From Candidatus Thorarchaeota archaeon (GTDB lineage Archaea; Asgardarchaeota; Thorarchaeia; Thorarchaeales; Thorarchaeaceae): a stretch of 40,691 nucleotides of DNA. The stretch lies in NCBI GenBank assembly GCA_019057595.1, contig DXJI01000033.1, forward strand, positions 1 through 40,691. Direction: 5' to 3'. The notes under the pieces are model-generated. The model was not told where the DNA came from, made no database searches, and was given only the letters and a program-made list of their open reading frames with translations. The position numbers and the translations under genes are program-made. Position 1 is the stretch's first letter. Each line of letters starts with the position of its first letter. Positions 1-8,087 of the stretch are shown here, one piece after another.

Positions 1-62
1 ACAGCTGTGATATCATCGAATCGTTTTGTCAGATTTGTAATCGTTATAGCTGATTCAGACAT
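1..62 (-). CDS. ABC transporter ATP-binding protein, N-terminal fragment
   Basis: Only the first 20 codons lie in the window; the gene reads leftwards off the edge. Starting at the ATG complementary to 60-62, the translation contains ITITNLTKRFDDITA, which resembles the first beta strand and A-loop approach of ABC ATPases (pattern I-x-N-L-T-K-R-F). The Walker motifs would lie outside the window, so the family call rests on this short stretch. A TATA-like box on the minus strand (CTTATATTC, 102 to 94) would place transcription close to the ATG, so the mRNA is probably nearly leaderless. It is divergent from the hydroxyacid dehydrogenase operon, and the transported substrate cannot be told. Confidence 0.55.
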   Translation of the reverse strand, partial: MSESAITITNLTKRFDDITA

Positions 63-129
63 TGTAAATCACGAGAATGACTATGCATAGAATGAATATA
101 AGACATGGACAATCTTTGAACCACACTGT

Positions 130-146
130 AGTTTGTACCGCAAACT
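130..146. promoter_or_regulatory. Inverted repeat in the divergent promoter region
   Basis: AGTTTG and CAAACT form a perfect 6-bp inverted repeat around the spacer TACCG. It lies between the two divergent genes, about 20 bases upstream of the rightward box A at 166. Its size and position suit a dimeric repressor or activator site, but no regulator gene lies next to it. Confidence 0.3.
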
Positions 147-165
147 CACAAAATGTCAATGAATG

Positions 166-173
166 TTTAAAGG
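166..173 (+). promoter_or_regulatory. Box A (TATA) of the catabolic operon
   Basis: TTTAAAGG has the archaeal box A character. Transcription would begin near 193-195, giving a leader of about 18 bases that contains the ribosome-binding site GGCGGAGG just before the ATG at 213. Confidence 0.45.
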
Positions 174-212
174 GACGATACAATATCATGGTCTTGGCGG
201 AGGATTGGCTGA

Positions 213-1211
213 ATGCGAGCTCTCATCACTGCACCACTCTCTGCCAACTCAGTAGAAGAACTGAGGTCTGAAGGTGTAGAGGTTGATTACAGATGCTGGC
301 TCGAAACTGGAAAGCTCCACCTTGGTGACTCATTACTTTCTGTTCTCAAAGACGGCGAATATGATATTGTCATAGTTGAGGGTGATGAGATCAAAGAAGA
401 GGTCATTGAAGGCAGTGACTTAAAGCTCATAGGTTCAGTCCGTGGTAATCCAAACAACATCTCTGTTCCAGCAGCTACCGCTAGGAAGATACCCGTCATC
501 TCCGTACCTGGAAGAAACACCAACTCTGTAGCAGAATTGACTATTGCCCTGATACTTGCTCAAGCCCGGAATATCACCACAGCCGAACGTCTTCTCAAGA
601 GCGAATTCTTTGTCGATGACTTCAAAGATTTTGGGAAAATGTACAACCAACTTACGGGCTTTGAACTCAAAGGCAGGACAGTGGGTATCATAGGTCTGGG
701 ACAAATTGGGCATGAGGTTGCCAAACGCCTCCAAGCGTTCGAAGTTGACATACTGATAACAGATCCATATGTGGATCAGAACAAGGTCAATGCAGTTGAA
801 GGATCTATCGTCGAGTTGGAGGAGCTCTTGAAACAGTCTGATGTCGTGACAGTCCATTGTCCACCAACGGATGAAACCAGAGGCATGCTTGGAGCCAAAC
901 AGTTTGAACTGATGAAGGAGACTGCAATCTTCATCAACACCGCACGGGCTTCGATTACCGACGAGTATGCCCTGATGGACGCGCTGAAAACTGGAAAGAT
1001 TGCAGGTGCAGGTCTTGATGTGTTCTCAATGGAACCGGTTGATAGTGACAATGAGTTTCTCGAGCTCGACAACGTAACAGTCATGCCTCATATGGGAGGT
1101 AACACAAAGGAAACTATACTACGACAATCAACAGTGATTGTAGCTAATATCAAGGCATTTCTCAGAGGTGAGGAACTAACTCACATACTCAATCCTGAGG
1201 TCCTTGAGTAG
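213..1211 (+). CDS. D-isomer-specific 2-hydroxyacid dehydrogenase (phosphoglycerate dehydrogenase-like)
   Basis: This 332-residue cytosolic NAD(P)-dependent dehydrogenase should interconvert a 2-hydroxyacid and a 2-oxoacid. The Rossmann signature GIIGLGQIGHEVAKR lies near residues 158-172. The family's catalytic triad is visible: R245 in NTARA, E274 in FSMEP and H293 in MPHMGG. It lacks the C-terminal ACT domain of long SerA forms. The ATG at 213 follows GGCGGAGG at good spacing. It is the first gene of a tight operon with a sugar kinase, class II aldolase, aldehyde oxidoreductase and transporter, so a catabolic role (lactate/pyruvate or glycolate/glyoxylate level) fits better than serine synthesis. 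Family certain; substrate inferred. Confidence 0.88.
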   Translation: MRALITAPLSANSVEELRSEGVEVDYRCWLETGKLHLGDSLLSVLKDGEYDIVIVEGDEIKEEVIEGSDLKLIGSVRGNPNNISVPAATARKIPVISVPGRNTNSVAELTIALILAQARNITTAERLLKSEFFVDDFKDFGKMYNQLTGFELKGRTVGIIGLGQIGHEVAKRLQAFEVDILITDPYVDQNKVNAVEGSIVELEELLKQSDVVTVHCPPTDETRGMLGAKQFELMKETAIFINTARASITDEYALMDALKTGKIAGAGLDVFSMEPVDSDNEFLELDNVTVMPHMGGNTKETILRQSTVIVANIKAFLRGEELTHILNPEVLE

Positions 1212-1223
1212 AGGTGAATTATC

Positions 1224-2723
1224 ATGGCGATTGCTGCTATAGACGCTGGAACGACTGGCGTTCGATGCATGATCTTTGACAAGACAGGCAAAGTCCTCAG
1301 TGTGTCAAGAAAAACGTGGGGCTATTCGACTCCCACTGATCTAGAGATAGCCAAGGAGTTTGATCCTTCGGAATTTTGGAAACATGTATGCAGTGTAGTC
1401 ACAGGAGCAACAATGGACTCGAGGATTAAATCCTCCGATTTAGAAGCGGTTGCAACAACGAGTCAACGTCATGGTATCGTTCTATTAGACGAAGACGGAA
1501 GGGAGCTACATGGTGGCCCAAATATGGATGCTCGCGGAGCAATGACTCAATACCTCATCGAAGAATCCCTGGGAGAAAAGTATCATGAGATAACAGGATG
1601 CTGGCCTCCTTTGATGTTCTCTCCCACACGGATTAGATGGTTTGAGGAAGAAGAACCAGAGATCTTCGAGTCTGCTGCACATCTTCTCCCAATCTGTGAT
1701 TGGATTACTTTCAAGCTAACTGGGGAATACGTCACTGACCTCTCTTCTGCTGGAGGGACCGGTTTTCTTGATATTCGAACAGGCAAATGGAGCAAAGAAG
1801 TTGCATCTGCTATCGATATAGATCTGAAAATACTCCCAGAGATTCACGAATCTTGTGAGATAGTAGGTTCAGTTACGGATGAATCTGCACAAGAGTGTGG
1901 TCTACCAAGTGGACTCCCGGTTGTCTTGGGAGGCGCAGACACCCATTGTGCACTCTTGGCTAGTGATTCAAGAGTAGGGGAGATTACTGCAATTGCAGGA
2001 AGCACATCACCTGTGATAATGTCAATCGACGAGTACACATGTTCAGCTGACCAGAAATTCTGGACCGGTAGTCATATGGTCAAGGGGAAATGGATCATTG
2101 AAAGCAATGCTACAATGACCGGAGCAAATCTAGAGTGGGCTGTCAATCTTCTATGTGAACGGTCAAAAAATCCTGAGCAATGTGTTCAACTAACATACAA
2201 TGAACTAGATGAGATTGTCAAAGATGTCCTACCCGGAAGTAACGATACCTACATTGCTATCGGTCCAAGAGTCATGGATGTTCATCAATTCACGAAAGTG
2301 AAACAAGCCAAGATGGTCTTTCCCCAACCTGCTTTGCCTCAAGTAGTTCCCCTAGATTCATCTAATTTCCTCCATGCAGTGATTGAGAATGTGGCATATG
2401 CAATCAGAGGAAATATAGAACAACTAGAGACTTTCAGAGCTCCAACAAAAATCAAGACCATTGGTGGATTGAGCCGTTCTGAAACATGGCCTCAGCTGTT
2501 GGCCAATGTTCTAAACAGACCTGTTCATACTCCTGTTCAATCTGAAGGAAGTCTTCTTGGTGCTGCGATATGTGCTGCAGTAGGAACAGGTCATTATTCT
2601 TCTATTGAGGAAGCATCCAAGACAATGGTAAAATGGAGAAAAACCTACGAACCTGATGAACGTGCCAAAATATACGAAGGCTACTACTCTCGATGGTCTG
2701 AGATCTGGGATGAAGGTGAATAG
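1224..2723 (+). CDS. FGGY-family carbohydrate kinase
   Basis: The 499 residues match the usual length of xylulose, fuculose or glycerol kinases of the FGGY family. The N-terminal phosphate loop reads AIDAGTTGVRCMIFD. The ATP-side motif GGADTHCALL lies near residue 238, and the late FGGY signature region includes TIGGLSRSETWPQLLANVL. It would phosphorylate a ketose or polyol in the cytosol with ATP. The ATG at 1224 follows GAGGTGAATTATC. Only 12 bases separate it from the dehydrogenase and 2 from the aldolase gene. That adjacency suggests the product is a ketose 1-phosphate that the aldolase cleaves, as with L-fuculokinase. The exact sugar cannot be read from the sequence. Confidence 0.88.
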   Translation: MAIAAIDAGTTGVRCMIFDKTGKVLSVSRKTWGYSTPTDLEIAKEFDPSEFWKHVCSVVTGATMDSRIKSSDLEAVATTSQRHGIVLLDEDGRELHGGPNMDARGAMTQYLIEESLGEKYHEITGCWPPLMFSPTRIRWFEEEEPEIFESAAHLLPICDWITFKLTGEYVTDLSSAGGTGFLDIRTGKWSKEVASAIDIDLKILPEIHESCEIVGSVTDESAQECGLPSGLPVVLGGADTHCALLASDSRVGEITAIAGSTSPVIMSIDEYTCSADQKFWTGSHMVKGKWIIESNATMTGANLEWAVNLLCERSKNPEQCVQLTYNELDEIVKDVLPGSNDTYIAIGPRVMDVHQFTKVKQAKMVFPQPALPQVVPLDSSNFLHAVIENVAYAIRGNIEQLETFRAPTKIKTIGGLSRSETWPQLLANVLNRPVHTPVQSEGSLLGAAICAAVGTGHYSSIEEASKTMVKWRKTYEPDERAKIYEGYYSRWSEIWDEGE

Positions 2724-2725
2724 AA

Positions 2726-3361
2726 TTGTATGAGGAACAAAAGAAGGAACTGCTTGACACATGTCTGCAAATGGTCGAAAATGATTTGGTCATCGGGTCC
2801 TCTGGAAATGCAAGTTTACGAGTTGGAGACCATGTCGTAATCTCACCAAGCTCAGTTCATTATGTTGAGATGGAAATCAATGACATCGTTGTAGTTGACC
2901 TCAATGGAGATGTGGTCGAGGGACACCGAAACCCCAGTGTAGAGATGCCGATGCATTTGGAAATCTATAGGACACGAGATGACTCACTAGCAGTTGTCCA
3001 TACTCACAGTATCTATGCCTCCTCCATGGCGATTCTACAACAACCGTTGCCTCCAATTCTTGACGAGATCGTACCAAAACTCGGTTCAGATATACGGGTG
3101 AGTAAATATGCTATGCCCGGCACAAAACAACTCGGAACGAATGTAGCTGAGGCTATGGTTGAGAGGAGTGCCGCGTTGATTGCTAATCATGGATCTGTGT
3201 GTAGTGCAAAGACCCTCAAAGATGCCTTATTCCTCTCCATTCTGCTTGAACGAGCCTGCAAAATCTACATGCTGGCCAAACAAGTTGGCACCCCAGTAGA
3301 ACTTCCTGAGGATGTAGTAGAGGATGAGCAGGACCTCTGGGAAATGATGAGAGATTTCTAG
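2726..3361 (+). CDS. Class II aldolase (L-fuculose-phosphate aldolase type)
   Basis: This 211-residue protein belongs to the class II aldolase/adducin family. The zinc and catalytic residues of E. coli fuculose-1-phosphate aldolase (E73, H92, H94, H155) occur here at the same numbers: E73 in PSVEMPMH, H92 and H94 in VVHTHS, and H155 in IANHGS. The substrate-phosphate motif SSGNAS is at 25-30. It should split a ketose 1-phosphate into dihydroxyacetone phosphate and an aldehyde. The start is TTG at 2726, preceded by GAAGGTGAA that overlaps the end of the kinase gene, so translation is probably coupled. Rhamnulose, ribulose or S-methyl sugar phosphates remain possible substrates. Confidence 0.87.
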   Translation: MYEEQKKELLDTCLQMVENDLVIGSSGNASLRVGDHVVISPSSVHYVEMEINDIVVVDLNGDVVEGHRNPSVEMPMHLEIYRTRDDSLAVVHTHSIYASSMAILQQPLPPILDEIVPKLGSDIRVSKYAMPGTKQLGTNVAEAMVERSAALIANHGSVCSAKTLKDALFLSILLERACKIYMLAKQVGTPVELPEDVVEDEQDLWEMMRDF

Positions 3362-3371
3362 AGGTGTATCA

Positions 3372-5153
3372 ATGCCGGGATATATGGGTCAGATACTTTC
3401 CGTGGATCTGACTAGGAATGAAACTAACACCTTAGACACAGACAAATCTCAAACTATCAAGTTCTTGGGTGGTAGTGGGTACGCGGCACGATTACTGTAT
3501 GATCTCATGGACCCGTCTGTTGATCCCCTCAGTCCTGATAATATACTGGCCTTTATGACCGGACCACTTGTTGGCACACAAGCTCCATCTACTGGACGCC
3601 ACGTAATCTGTGGAAAGTCTCCACTCACAAACTTGTGGGGAGAATCTCACGCCGGAGGACACTTTGGTGCCTTTCTTAAGTTCTCAGGGTTTGACGGGAT
3701 ACTCATCAAAGGTCGTGCCGAAAGCCCTGTGACACTGCATATCGACAACGGTCAAGCTAGTATTCTTTCTGCTGAGAATCTGTGGGGCAAAATGACTGAT
3801 AAAACACAGGAAACTCTGAAGGAGGAGCTAGGAAAAGTGCAGGTCGCATGTATTGGTCCTGCAGGAGAGAATCTTGTCAAGTTTGCTAGTATCGTCAATG
3901 ATGAACGGGTGGCTGGTAGATGTGGACTTGGTACAGTGATGGGCTCAAAGAATCTCAAGGCTATTGCTGTAGGTGGTAAGCACAAAGTCCCATTACACTC
4001 GCCTGCTGAATTCAAAGAGTTAGCTCTGTCATCGAAGAAGATCTTGGGTGAGGGAATGTCGATGCTCAGTGAGCAAGGAACGTCAATGTACATAGATATC
4101 GCCATGATGTTCAATGATCTTCCTATCAAATATTTCCAGGAGATAGAATTTGATGATATAGATTTCATAAATGCCAAATCGATGGAGAAAATACTTACTG
4201 GACAAATCTCTTGCTATTCCTGTCCAATTGGTTGTGGTCGAAAAGTATCGATACCTGAGTATGACTTGGATAAAATTGCGGGACCCGAGTTTCAGACTCT
4301 AGCAGCTTTTGGATCTAATTTGATGATTTCTGATTTGAACAAGATTGCCGTCATGAATCGGCTCTGCAATCTGTACGGAATGGACACAATCAGTTGTGGG
4401 AGTACAATCGCTTTCGCGACGCTCCTTAGTGATTCAGGAAAGGCAGAATATGGGTTCACTTGGAATGATCCTGACGGAGTCATTGATACTATTCATGCCA
4501 TTGCAAAAAGAGAGGGAATAGGTAATCTATTGGCTGAAGGTTCCCTAGCAGTCGCTAGAAAACACTCTGCTGAGGATATTGTTCTTCATGTAAGAGGGCT
4601 GGAGATTCCAAACCATGACCCTCGCGCATTCTCCGGGATGACCACAGTATACACCATTGCATCTCGGGGTGCATCTCATATGGAGGGGGATATGTATAGT
4701 GTCGATATGGGAGCTGATGTGAGAAAGCTTGGAATCGTTGCTGGGGACCGATTGGAGAATGAAGGAAAGGGTAAGACTGCAGCTAGAGCTCAAGAGTTTC
4801 GTGCGTTCTTCGACTCAGTGATAATGTGTCATTTTGCGATTGTTCCACCAGAAACAATAATCGAGCTATTGAATTTAGCAATTGGCACATCCTACCGACT
4901 TGAAGATATCATGATATTAGGTGCGCGAGCAGTCACAATGAAGAGACTGTTCAATCTTGGATGTGGTCTGAAGACCGCCGATGAAAAACTTCCAGAACCA
5001 CTTCTCAGACCACATGAAAAGGGTACGAGTGATGACTTTGTACCTGATGTCGATGTCCAACTGAAAGAATACTACGAGTATCGTCAGTGGAATCGAGAAT
5101 CAGGACGACCCACAGAGAAAGCTCTCAAAGATCTTGAAATTACAGATTTGTGA
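3372..5153 (+). CDS. Aldehyde:ferredoxin oxidoreductase (tungsten/molybdenum pterin enzyme)
   Basis: The protein has 593 residues, close to the usual length of about 600. It oxidises aldehydes to acids and passes the electrons to ferredoxin. The [4Fe-4S] ligands are visible as C281, C284 and C288 (CYSCPIGC) plus a distant C486 (IMCHFA), the arrangement known from Pyrococcus AOR. The N-terminal region with GGSGYAARL and the GESHAGGHFG stretch match the bis-tungstopterin-binding domain. The ATG at 3372 follows TAGAGGTGTATCA. It lies 10 bases after the aldolase gene and overlaps the transporter start by 4 bases. In this operon its likely substrate is the aldehyde released by the aldolase. Confidence 0.93.
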   Translation: MPGYMGQILSVDLTRNETNTLDTDKSQTIKFLGGSGYAARLLYDLMDPSVDPLSPDNILAFMTGPLVGTQAPSTGRHVICGKSPLTNLWGESHAGGHFGAFLKFSGFDGILIKGRAESPVTLHIDNGQASILSAENLWGKMTDKTQETLKEELGKVQVACIGPAGENLVKFASIVNDERVAGRCGLGTVMGSKNLKAIAVGGKHKVPLHSPAEFKELALSSKKILGEGMSMLSEQGTSMYIDIAMMFNDLPIKYFQEIEFDDIDFINAKSMEKILTGQISCYSCPIGCGRKVSIPEYDLDKIAGPEFQTLAAFGSNLMISDLNKIAVMNRLCNLYGMDTISCGSTIAFATLLSDSGKAEYGFTWNDPDGVIDTIHAIAKREGIGNLLAEGSLAVARKHSAEDIVLHVRGLEIPNHDPRAFSGMTTVYTIASRGASHMEGDMYSVDMGADVRKLGIVAGDRLENEGKGKTAARAQEFRAFFDSVIMCHFAIVPPETIIELLNLAIGTSYRLEDIMILGARAVTMKRLFNLGCGLKTADEKLPEPLLRPHEKGTSDDFVPDVDVQLKEYYEYRQWNRESGRPTEKALKDLEITDL

Positions 5154-6142
5154 CACGAGGTCCTCTACCGTTACTTTATTTCGTAGGACTCTCAGTTTCC
5201 AGACTGGTGTTTGCCATTCAGACAGTCGACGCTCTTGCCATTCAGATTGGTCTCTTCTATGGGTTCATTCTACTTGGATACGTAGTTGCGCGGCTCTCTG
5301 GAAAAGGAAAGATAGTGAACAAGCATCTCAATTCTTTTCTCATCAATGTCTTAGTCCCATTACTTGTATTCTATGTACTTCTTACGTCTGCACCTTCTTC
5401 GTTGGTCGAGATACCAGTCTTCCTTGTTATTGCAGTTCTAATTCATATTCTAGGACCGGTCTTGATTTTTCTGAGATTGAGAAAGAGTGAGATGAGAATC
5501 CAGACCCGAGGATCTCTCTATATCTGTTCTACTTTCAACAATGCCTTGTTTGTTCCACTCCCACTCGTATTGATTTTCTTAGGTCCTTCTGGTGTACCTT
5601 TTGTCGTTCTATTCTCTCTCACTCAGATGATTCTCTTCGTAACCCTTGGTTCTGTTATGGGGGCTAGGTTTAGTGAGAAAGATGCTGGATGGAACAAGGT
5701 TGCTAGGGACGCCTTGTTGTTTCCTCCTTTTCTTGCCGCCTTATTGGCCTTAATCTTGCTCGCAGCGGGCATAGGGCTTCCAGATTTGGTTTCATCAGTT
5801 CTTTCATACAACTCAACAGTCGCAACCTATCTTGCGTTACTCTCTGTTGGGTTAGGGGTCGGAATAAGGTTCTCTCTCGCTGACATCCGCACAGCATTGA
5901 ATGTCGTTGCTGCCAGACAGTTGATTATTCCCCTAATTACATTCCCAATCCTCTTGGTGTCTGGTCTTTCTCAGATTCCGTTTCAGGTTCTTCTCCTTGA
6001 ATCACTGATGCCTTCCGCAATTTTCGCTGTAGTCTACGCTTCCGGATTTGGCTTAGATGTTGAAACAGCTGCAACAACAGTTACCGTTGGCACTCTGCTC
6101 TTACTACCCCTAATTCCATTTCTCACCCTCATTCTTGGTTAG
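5150..6142 (+). CDS. AEC-family (auxin efflux carrier-like) transporter
   Basis: This 330-residue, very hydrophobic protein has about ten predicted membrane segments in two halves separated by a short basic loop (RLRKSEMRIQTRG). That is the layout of the AEC/malonate-malate transporter family in the bile acid/auxin carrier superfamily. The GTG start overlaps the stop of the aldehyde oxidoreductase (GTGA), so translation is coupled. Family members move small organic acids, so uptake or export of an acid made by this operon (for example lactate) is plausible. The first 25 residues are less typical, and a slightly later start cannot be excluded. Confidence 0.8.
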   Translation: MTRGPLPLLYFVGLSVSRLVFAIQTVDALAIQIGLFYGFILLGYVVARLSGKGKIVNKHLNSFLINVLVPLLVFYVLLTSAPSSLVEIPVFLVIAVLIHILGPVLIFLRLRKSEMRIQTRGSLYICSTFNNALFVPLPLVLIFLGPSGVPFVVLFSLTQMILFVTLGSVMGARFSEKDAGWNKVARDALLFPPFLAALLALILLAAGIGLPDLVSSVLSYNSTVATYLALLSVGLGVGIRFSLADIRTALNVVAARQLIIPLITFPILLVSGLSQIPFQVLLLESLMPSAIFAVVYASGFGLDVETAATTVTVGTLLLLPLIPFLTLILG

Positions 6143-6163
6143 TCTGACAGCGTAATCTGAAGG

Positions 6164-6175
6164 TATTTATCAAAA
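6164..6175 (+). promoter_or_regulatory. Box A upstream of a near-leaderless GTG gene
   Basis: TATTTATCAAAA is a good archaeal box A. A start about 26 bases downstream falls near 6195, only a few bases before the GTG at 6199. No ribosome-binding site is visible, so the message is probably leaderless. Confidence 0.5.
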
Positions 6176-6198
6176 TCCGTCTCTTCACCGCATAGTCG

Positions 6199-6528
6199 GT
6201 GAGAAAGTTGGGCGATGATTCAGAGAAATCTAGTGATTCGGCGAAGATTAAGAAGTCACTTGACGATGTTGTTCAAAAATTGGACCAGGACGCTGATGCA
6301 AGCAAGAGATGGGAGAAATCTGTTACCTCCAATAAGGAAGATTGGGAGAAATTGAAGAGCAATATCAAGGAGCGTCAGAAAGCATTGAAACAGCTGGTTA
6401 CTGACAAGAAGGCTGGGGTCGTTGGTCAGGATGAGTTCGATGAGAAATACAGGAAACTCCAGGATGAACTGACCGAACTAGAATTCACTGTGTACAACAT
6501 GAGACTCGGTACGAAAGTAGATCAATAG
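6199..6528 (+). CDS. Small charged coiled-coil protein, function unknown
   Basis: The 109 residues are almost entirely helical and rich in Lys, Glu, Asp and Gln. Heptad-like hydrophobic spacing runs from about residue 18 to 100 (for example WEKLKSNIKERQKALKQL), with no cysteine and no membrane segment. It probably forms a coiled coil and may act as a cytosolic scaffold or subunit. I recognise no family. The GTG start is supported by the box A just upstream. It stands alone between the catabolic operon and the convergent metal-binding protein gene, 7 bases from the latter's stop. Confidence 0.7.
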   Translation: MRKLGDDSEKSSDSAKIKKSLDDVVQKLDQDADASKRWEKSVTSNKEDWEKLKSNIKERQKALKQLVTDKKAGVVGQDEFDEKYRKLQDELTELEFTVYNMRLGTKVDQ

Positions 6529-6535
6529 ACCAAGA

Positions 6536-7600
6536 TCACTCTGCTCTTGCACGCATGACAAGAAGCACCGTTTCTATAGCAACCAAGACCCCAAGAACAC
6601 CTGATAATGCAAGCAAGCCCACATTGACTGTGTCATTTGACACAATACCGGATCGACCTTCGAGACCTGATACAAGTGCTCCAAGATTGTAGCTCATCAT
6701 CCAGAAATATTCAGACTCTGCGAAGAAGACCGTTTTCCACCAAATGAGAACTCCTCCATAATCTGCTTGAAGCTGATATGCAAAATCTCCCCCGCTCTGG
6801 AACTGGCCAACATCTGAACCTATTATGAGACCGATACTTCCATTCCTGATAGCTTCTTGGACTTCCAATAGCTTGCCACCGGACAGTGTGATATCATCTA
6901 TCTGCAGGACTGCATCACTCATGATCCCGAATGCCTCTGCAACATATGCCTCTGCTGGAGAAACGACTATTGCATGCATCTCTGAGAAGCCATGAATGTC
7001 ATTTAGTGCATCAATTGTAGTTTGAAAGTCATTCATTGAATCTGCGAATGAGTTGAAGTTCGAAGACCATTCATTGACCATCGTAGCATTGAGTGTGGTC
7101 AGAGCGGCTCTTGTGGCATTTGCAACTGCGAGAGCGTTTCGTGGAAGCAACCAGAACGCATGAGGGTTGCCCTCGTGGTCATGCGCTCCCTCCAGTCCCT
7201 CCTCGCTTCCTGGCATTGGAGAGAATGCTGCACCAAACTCCTCATAGTTTTCCCAAGCGTCATCATCATGGAATGATATGAAAGGAGTCGCTGTAAGAGT
7301 GGCTAACTCCTCCTCCCAATGGAAGTGTCCGGTGAAAACGAGTAAGTCTGCGGCATCTGCGGTAGCTATAATCTCCGGTGTGAGAGTGAATGCATGAGGT
7401 TCAGTTTCTTGTTGGAGCAGGACTGAAGTGCTGACTTTTGGTCCGCCCACTTCTTCAACAATTCCCGCTAGAGAGGAGACTGATGCTGCAATCGAATGCA
7501 CTGGCTCATTCTGGGCGTGAACCTCAAGAACAACTGAACTAATGGTCAGTGGTAATAGGAACAACGCAATTGGAATGAGGGCATAGAGTTTCCGCTTCAA
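6536..7600 (-). CDS. Metal ABC transporter substrate-binding protein (ZnuA/TroA type), membrane anchored
   Basis: This 354-residue cluster A-I solute receptor captures a divalent metal outside the membrane. It has an N-terminal signal sequence (about residues 1-29, ending near VHAQ) and a C-terminal membrane anchor (about 325-350), as is common in archaea. The expected metal-ligand histidines are seen in EPHAFTLTPE, in GNPHAFWLLP and in EMHAIVVSPAEAY. A short His-rich loop, GAHDHEGNPH, precedes the second. The start is TTG, after GAAGGTACTGCA. It diverges from the NikR-like regulator, and the ATPase and permease follow that gene. Zinc or manganese is the usual cargo of the family; the regulator next door points to nickel. 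Confidence 0.87.
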   Translation of the reverse strand: MKRKLYALIPIALFLLPLTISSVVLEVHAQNEPVHSIAASVSSLAGIVEEVGGPKVSTSVLLQQETEPHAFTLTPEIIATADAADLLVFTGHFHWEEELATLTATPFISFHDDDAWENYEEFGAAFSPMPGSEEGLEGAHDHEGNPHAFWLLPRNALAVANATRAALTTLNATMVNEWSSNFNSFADSMNDFQTTIDALNDIHGFSEMHAIVVSPAEAYVAEAFGIMSDAVLQIDDITLSGGKLLEVQEAIRNGSIGLIIGSDVGQFQSGGDFAYQLQADYGGVLIWWKTVFFAESEYFWMMSYNLGALVSGLEGRSGIVSNDTVNVGLLALSGVLGVLVAIETVLLVMRARAE

Positions 7601-7645
7601 TGCAGTACCTTCAAAACATCATGTAGCCAAATCCTTAATAACATT

Positions 7646-7663
7646 TTAGTAATAGTTAGTAAT
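7646..7663. promoter_or_regulatory. Tandem TTAGTAAT repeat in the metal-transport divergent promoter
   Basis: Two copies of TTAGTAAT (7646-7653 and 7656-7663) lie 10 bp apart, one helical turn, between the divergent receptor and regulator genes. The leftward box A (TTATTAAGG on the minus strand) is just beside them. Spacing on one DNA face is what a ribbon-helix-helix tetramer could use, so this is a candidate site for the neighbouring regulator. Confidence 0.4.
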
Positions 7664-7685
7664 GGTTGTTTCCTTAGAGGTGTTT

Positions 7686-8087
7686 ATGATGCCCATTGTT
7701 GCCATATCCATGACCGACTCTGATCTCGAAGAATTAGAGTTCCTGCAGGAAGAAGGTAAATTCTCTAACAGGTCTGATGTTGTTAGACATGCCGTCCAGA
7801 CGTTGTTATCTGAACATCGAACGATAGAGAGTGTGAAGGGAACTATTACTGCAGTATTCACTGCATTGTATTCAAAGAAAGGCCAAGGACAAGCCATCAG
7901 TGCAGTTCAACACGAATATGGCGATGCATTGACAGCATTGATACACGACCACACCAGTGAGGGTAATTGTGTTGAAGTGATGGTTGTAACTGGAAAAGCT
8001 AACGAAGTCCGTGAGTTCCTGAAGAAACTTCGTGCACAAAAGAAGGTGCTGAGGGTTGATGTCAGTCTCATGGGAGGAACCTCCTGA
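7686..8087 (+). CDS. nikR: NikR-type metal-responsive ribbon-helix-helix repressor
   Basis: From the ATG at 7686 the protein has 133 residues, the length of E. coli NikR. Residues 1-45 form a ribbon-helix-helix DNA-binding domain (ISMTDSDLEELEF, then RSDVVRHAVQ). The C-terminal ACT-like metal domain carries H76, H87, H89 and C95, the square-planar nickel site of NikR at identical numbering (HEYGD ... IHDHTSEGNC). An upstream TTG frame extension exists, but ATG 7686 follows TTAGAGGTG and gives the conserved length. The stop overlaps the ATPase start (TGATG). It probably represses this transporter locus when metal is bound. Confidence 0.88.
   Translation: MMPIVAISMTDSDLEELEFLQEEGKFSNRSDVVRHAVQTLLSEHRTIESVKGTITAVFTALYSKKGQGQAISAVQHEYGDALTALIHDHTSEGNCVEVMVVTGKANEVREFLKKLRAQKKVLRVDVSLMGGTS

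Noticed and set aside
77..271. A 64-residue open frame before the hydroxyacid dehydrogenase gene.
   Set aside because: It overlaps the dehydrogenase start in another frame, has no ribosome-binding site, crosses the divergent promoter and has no recognisable content.
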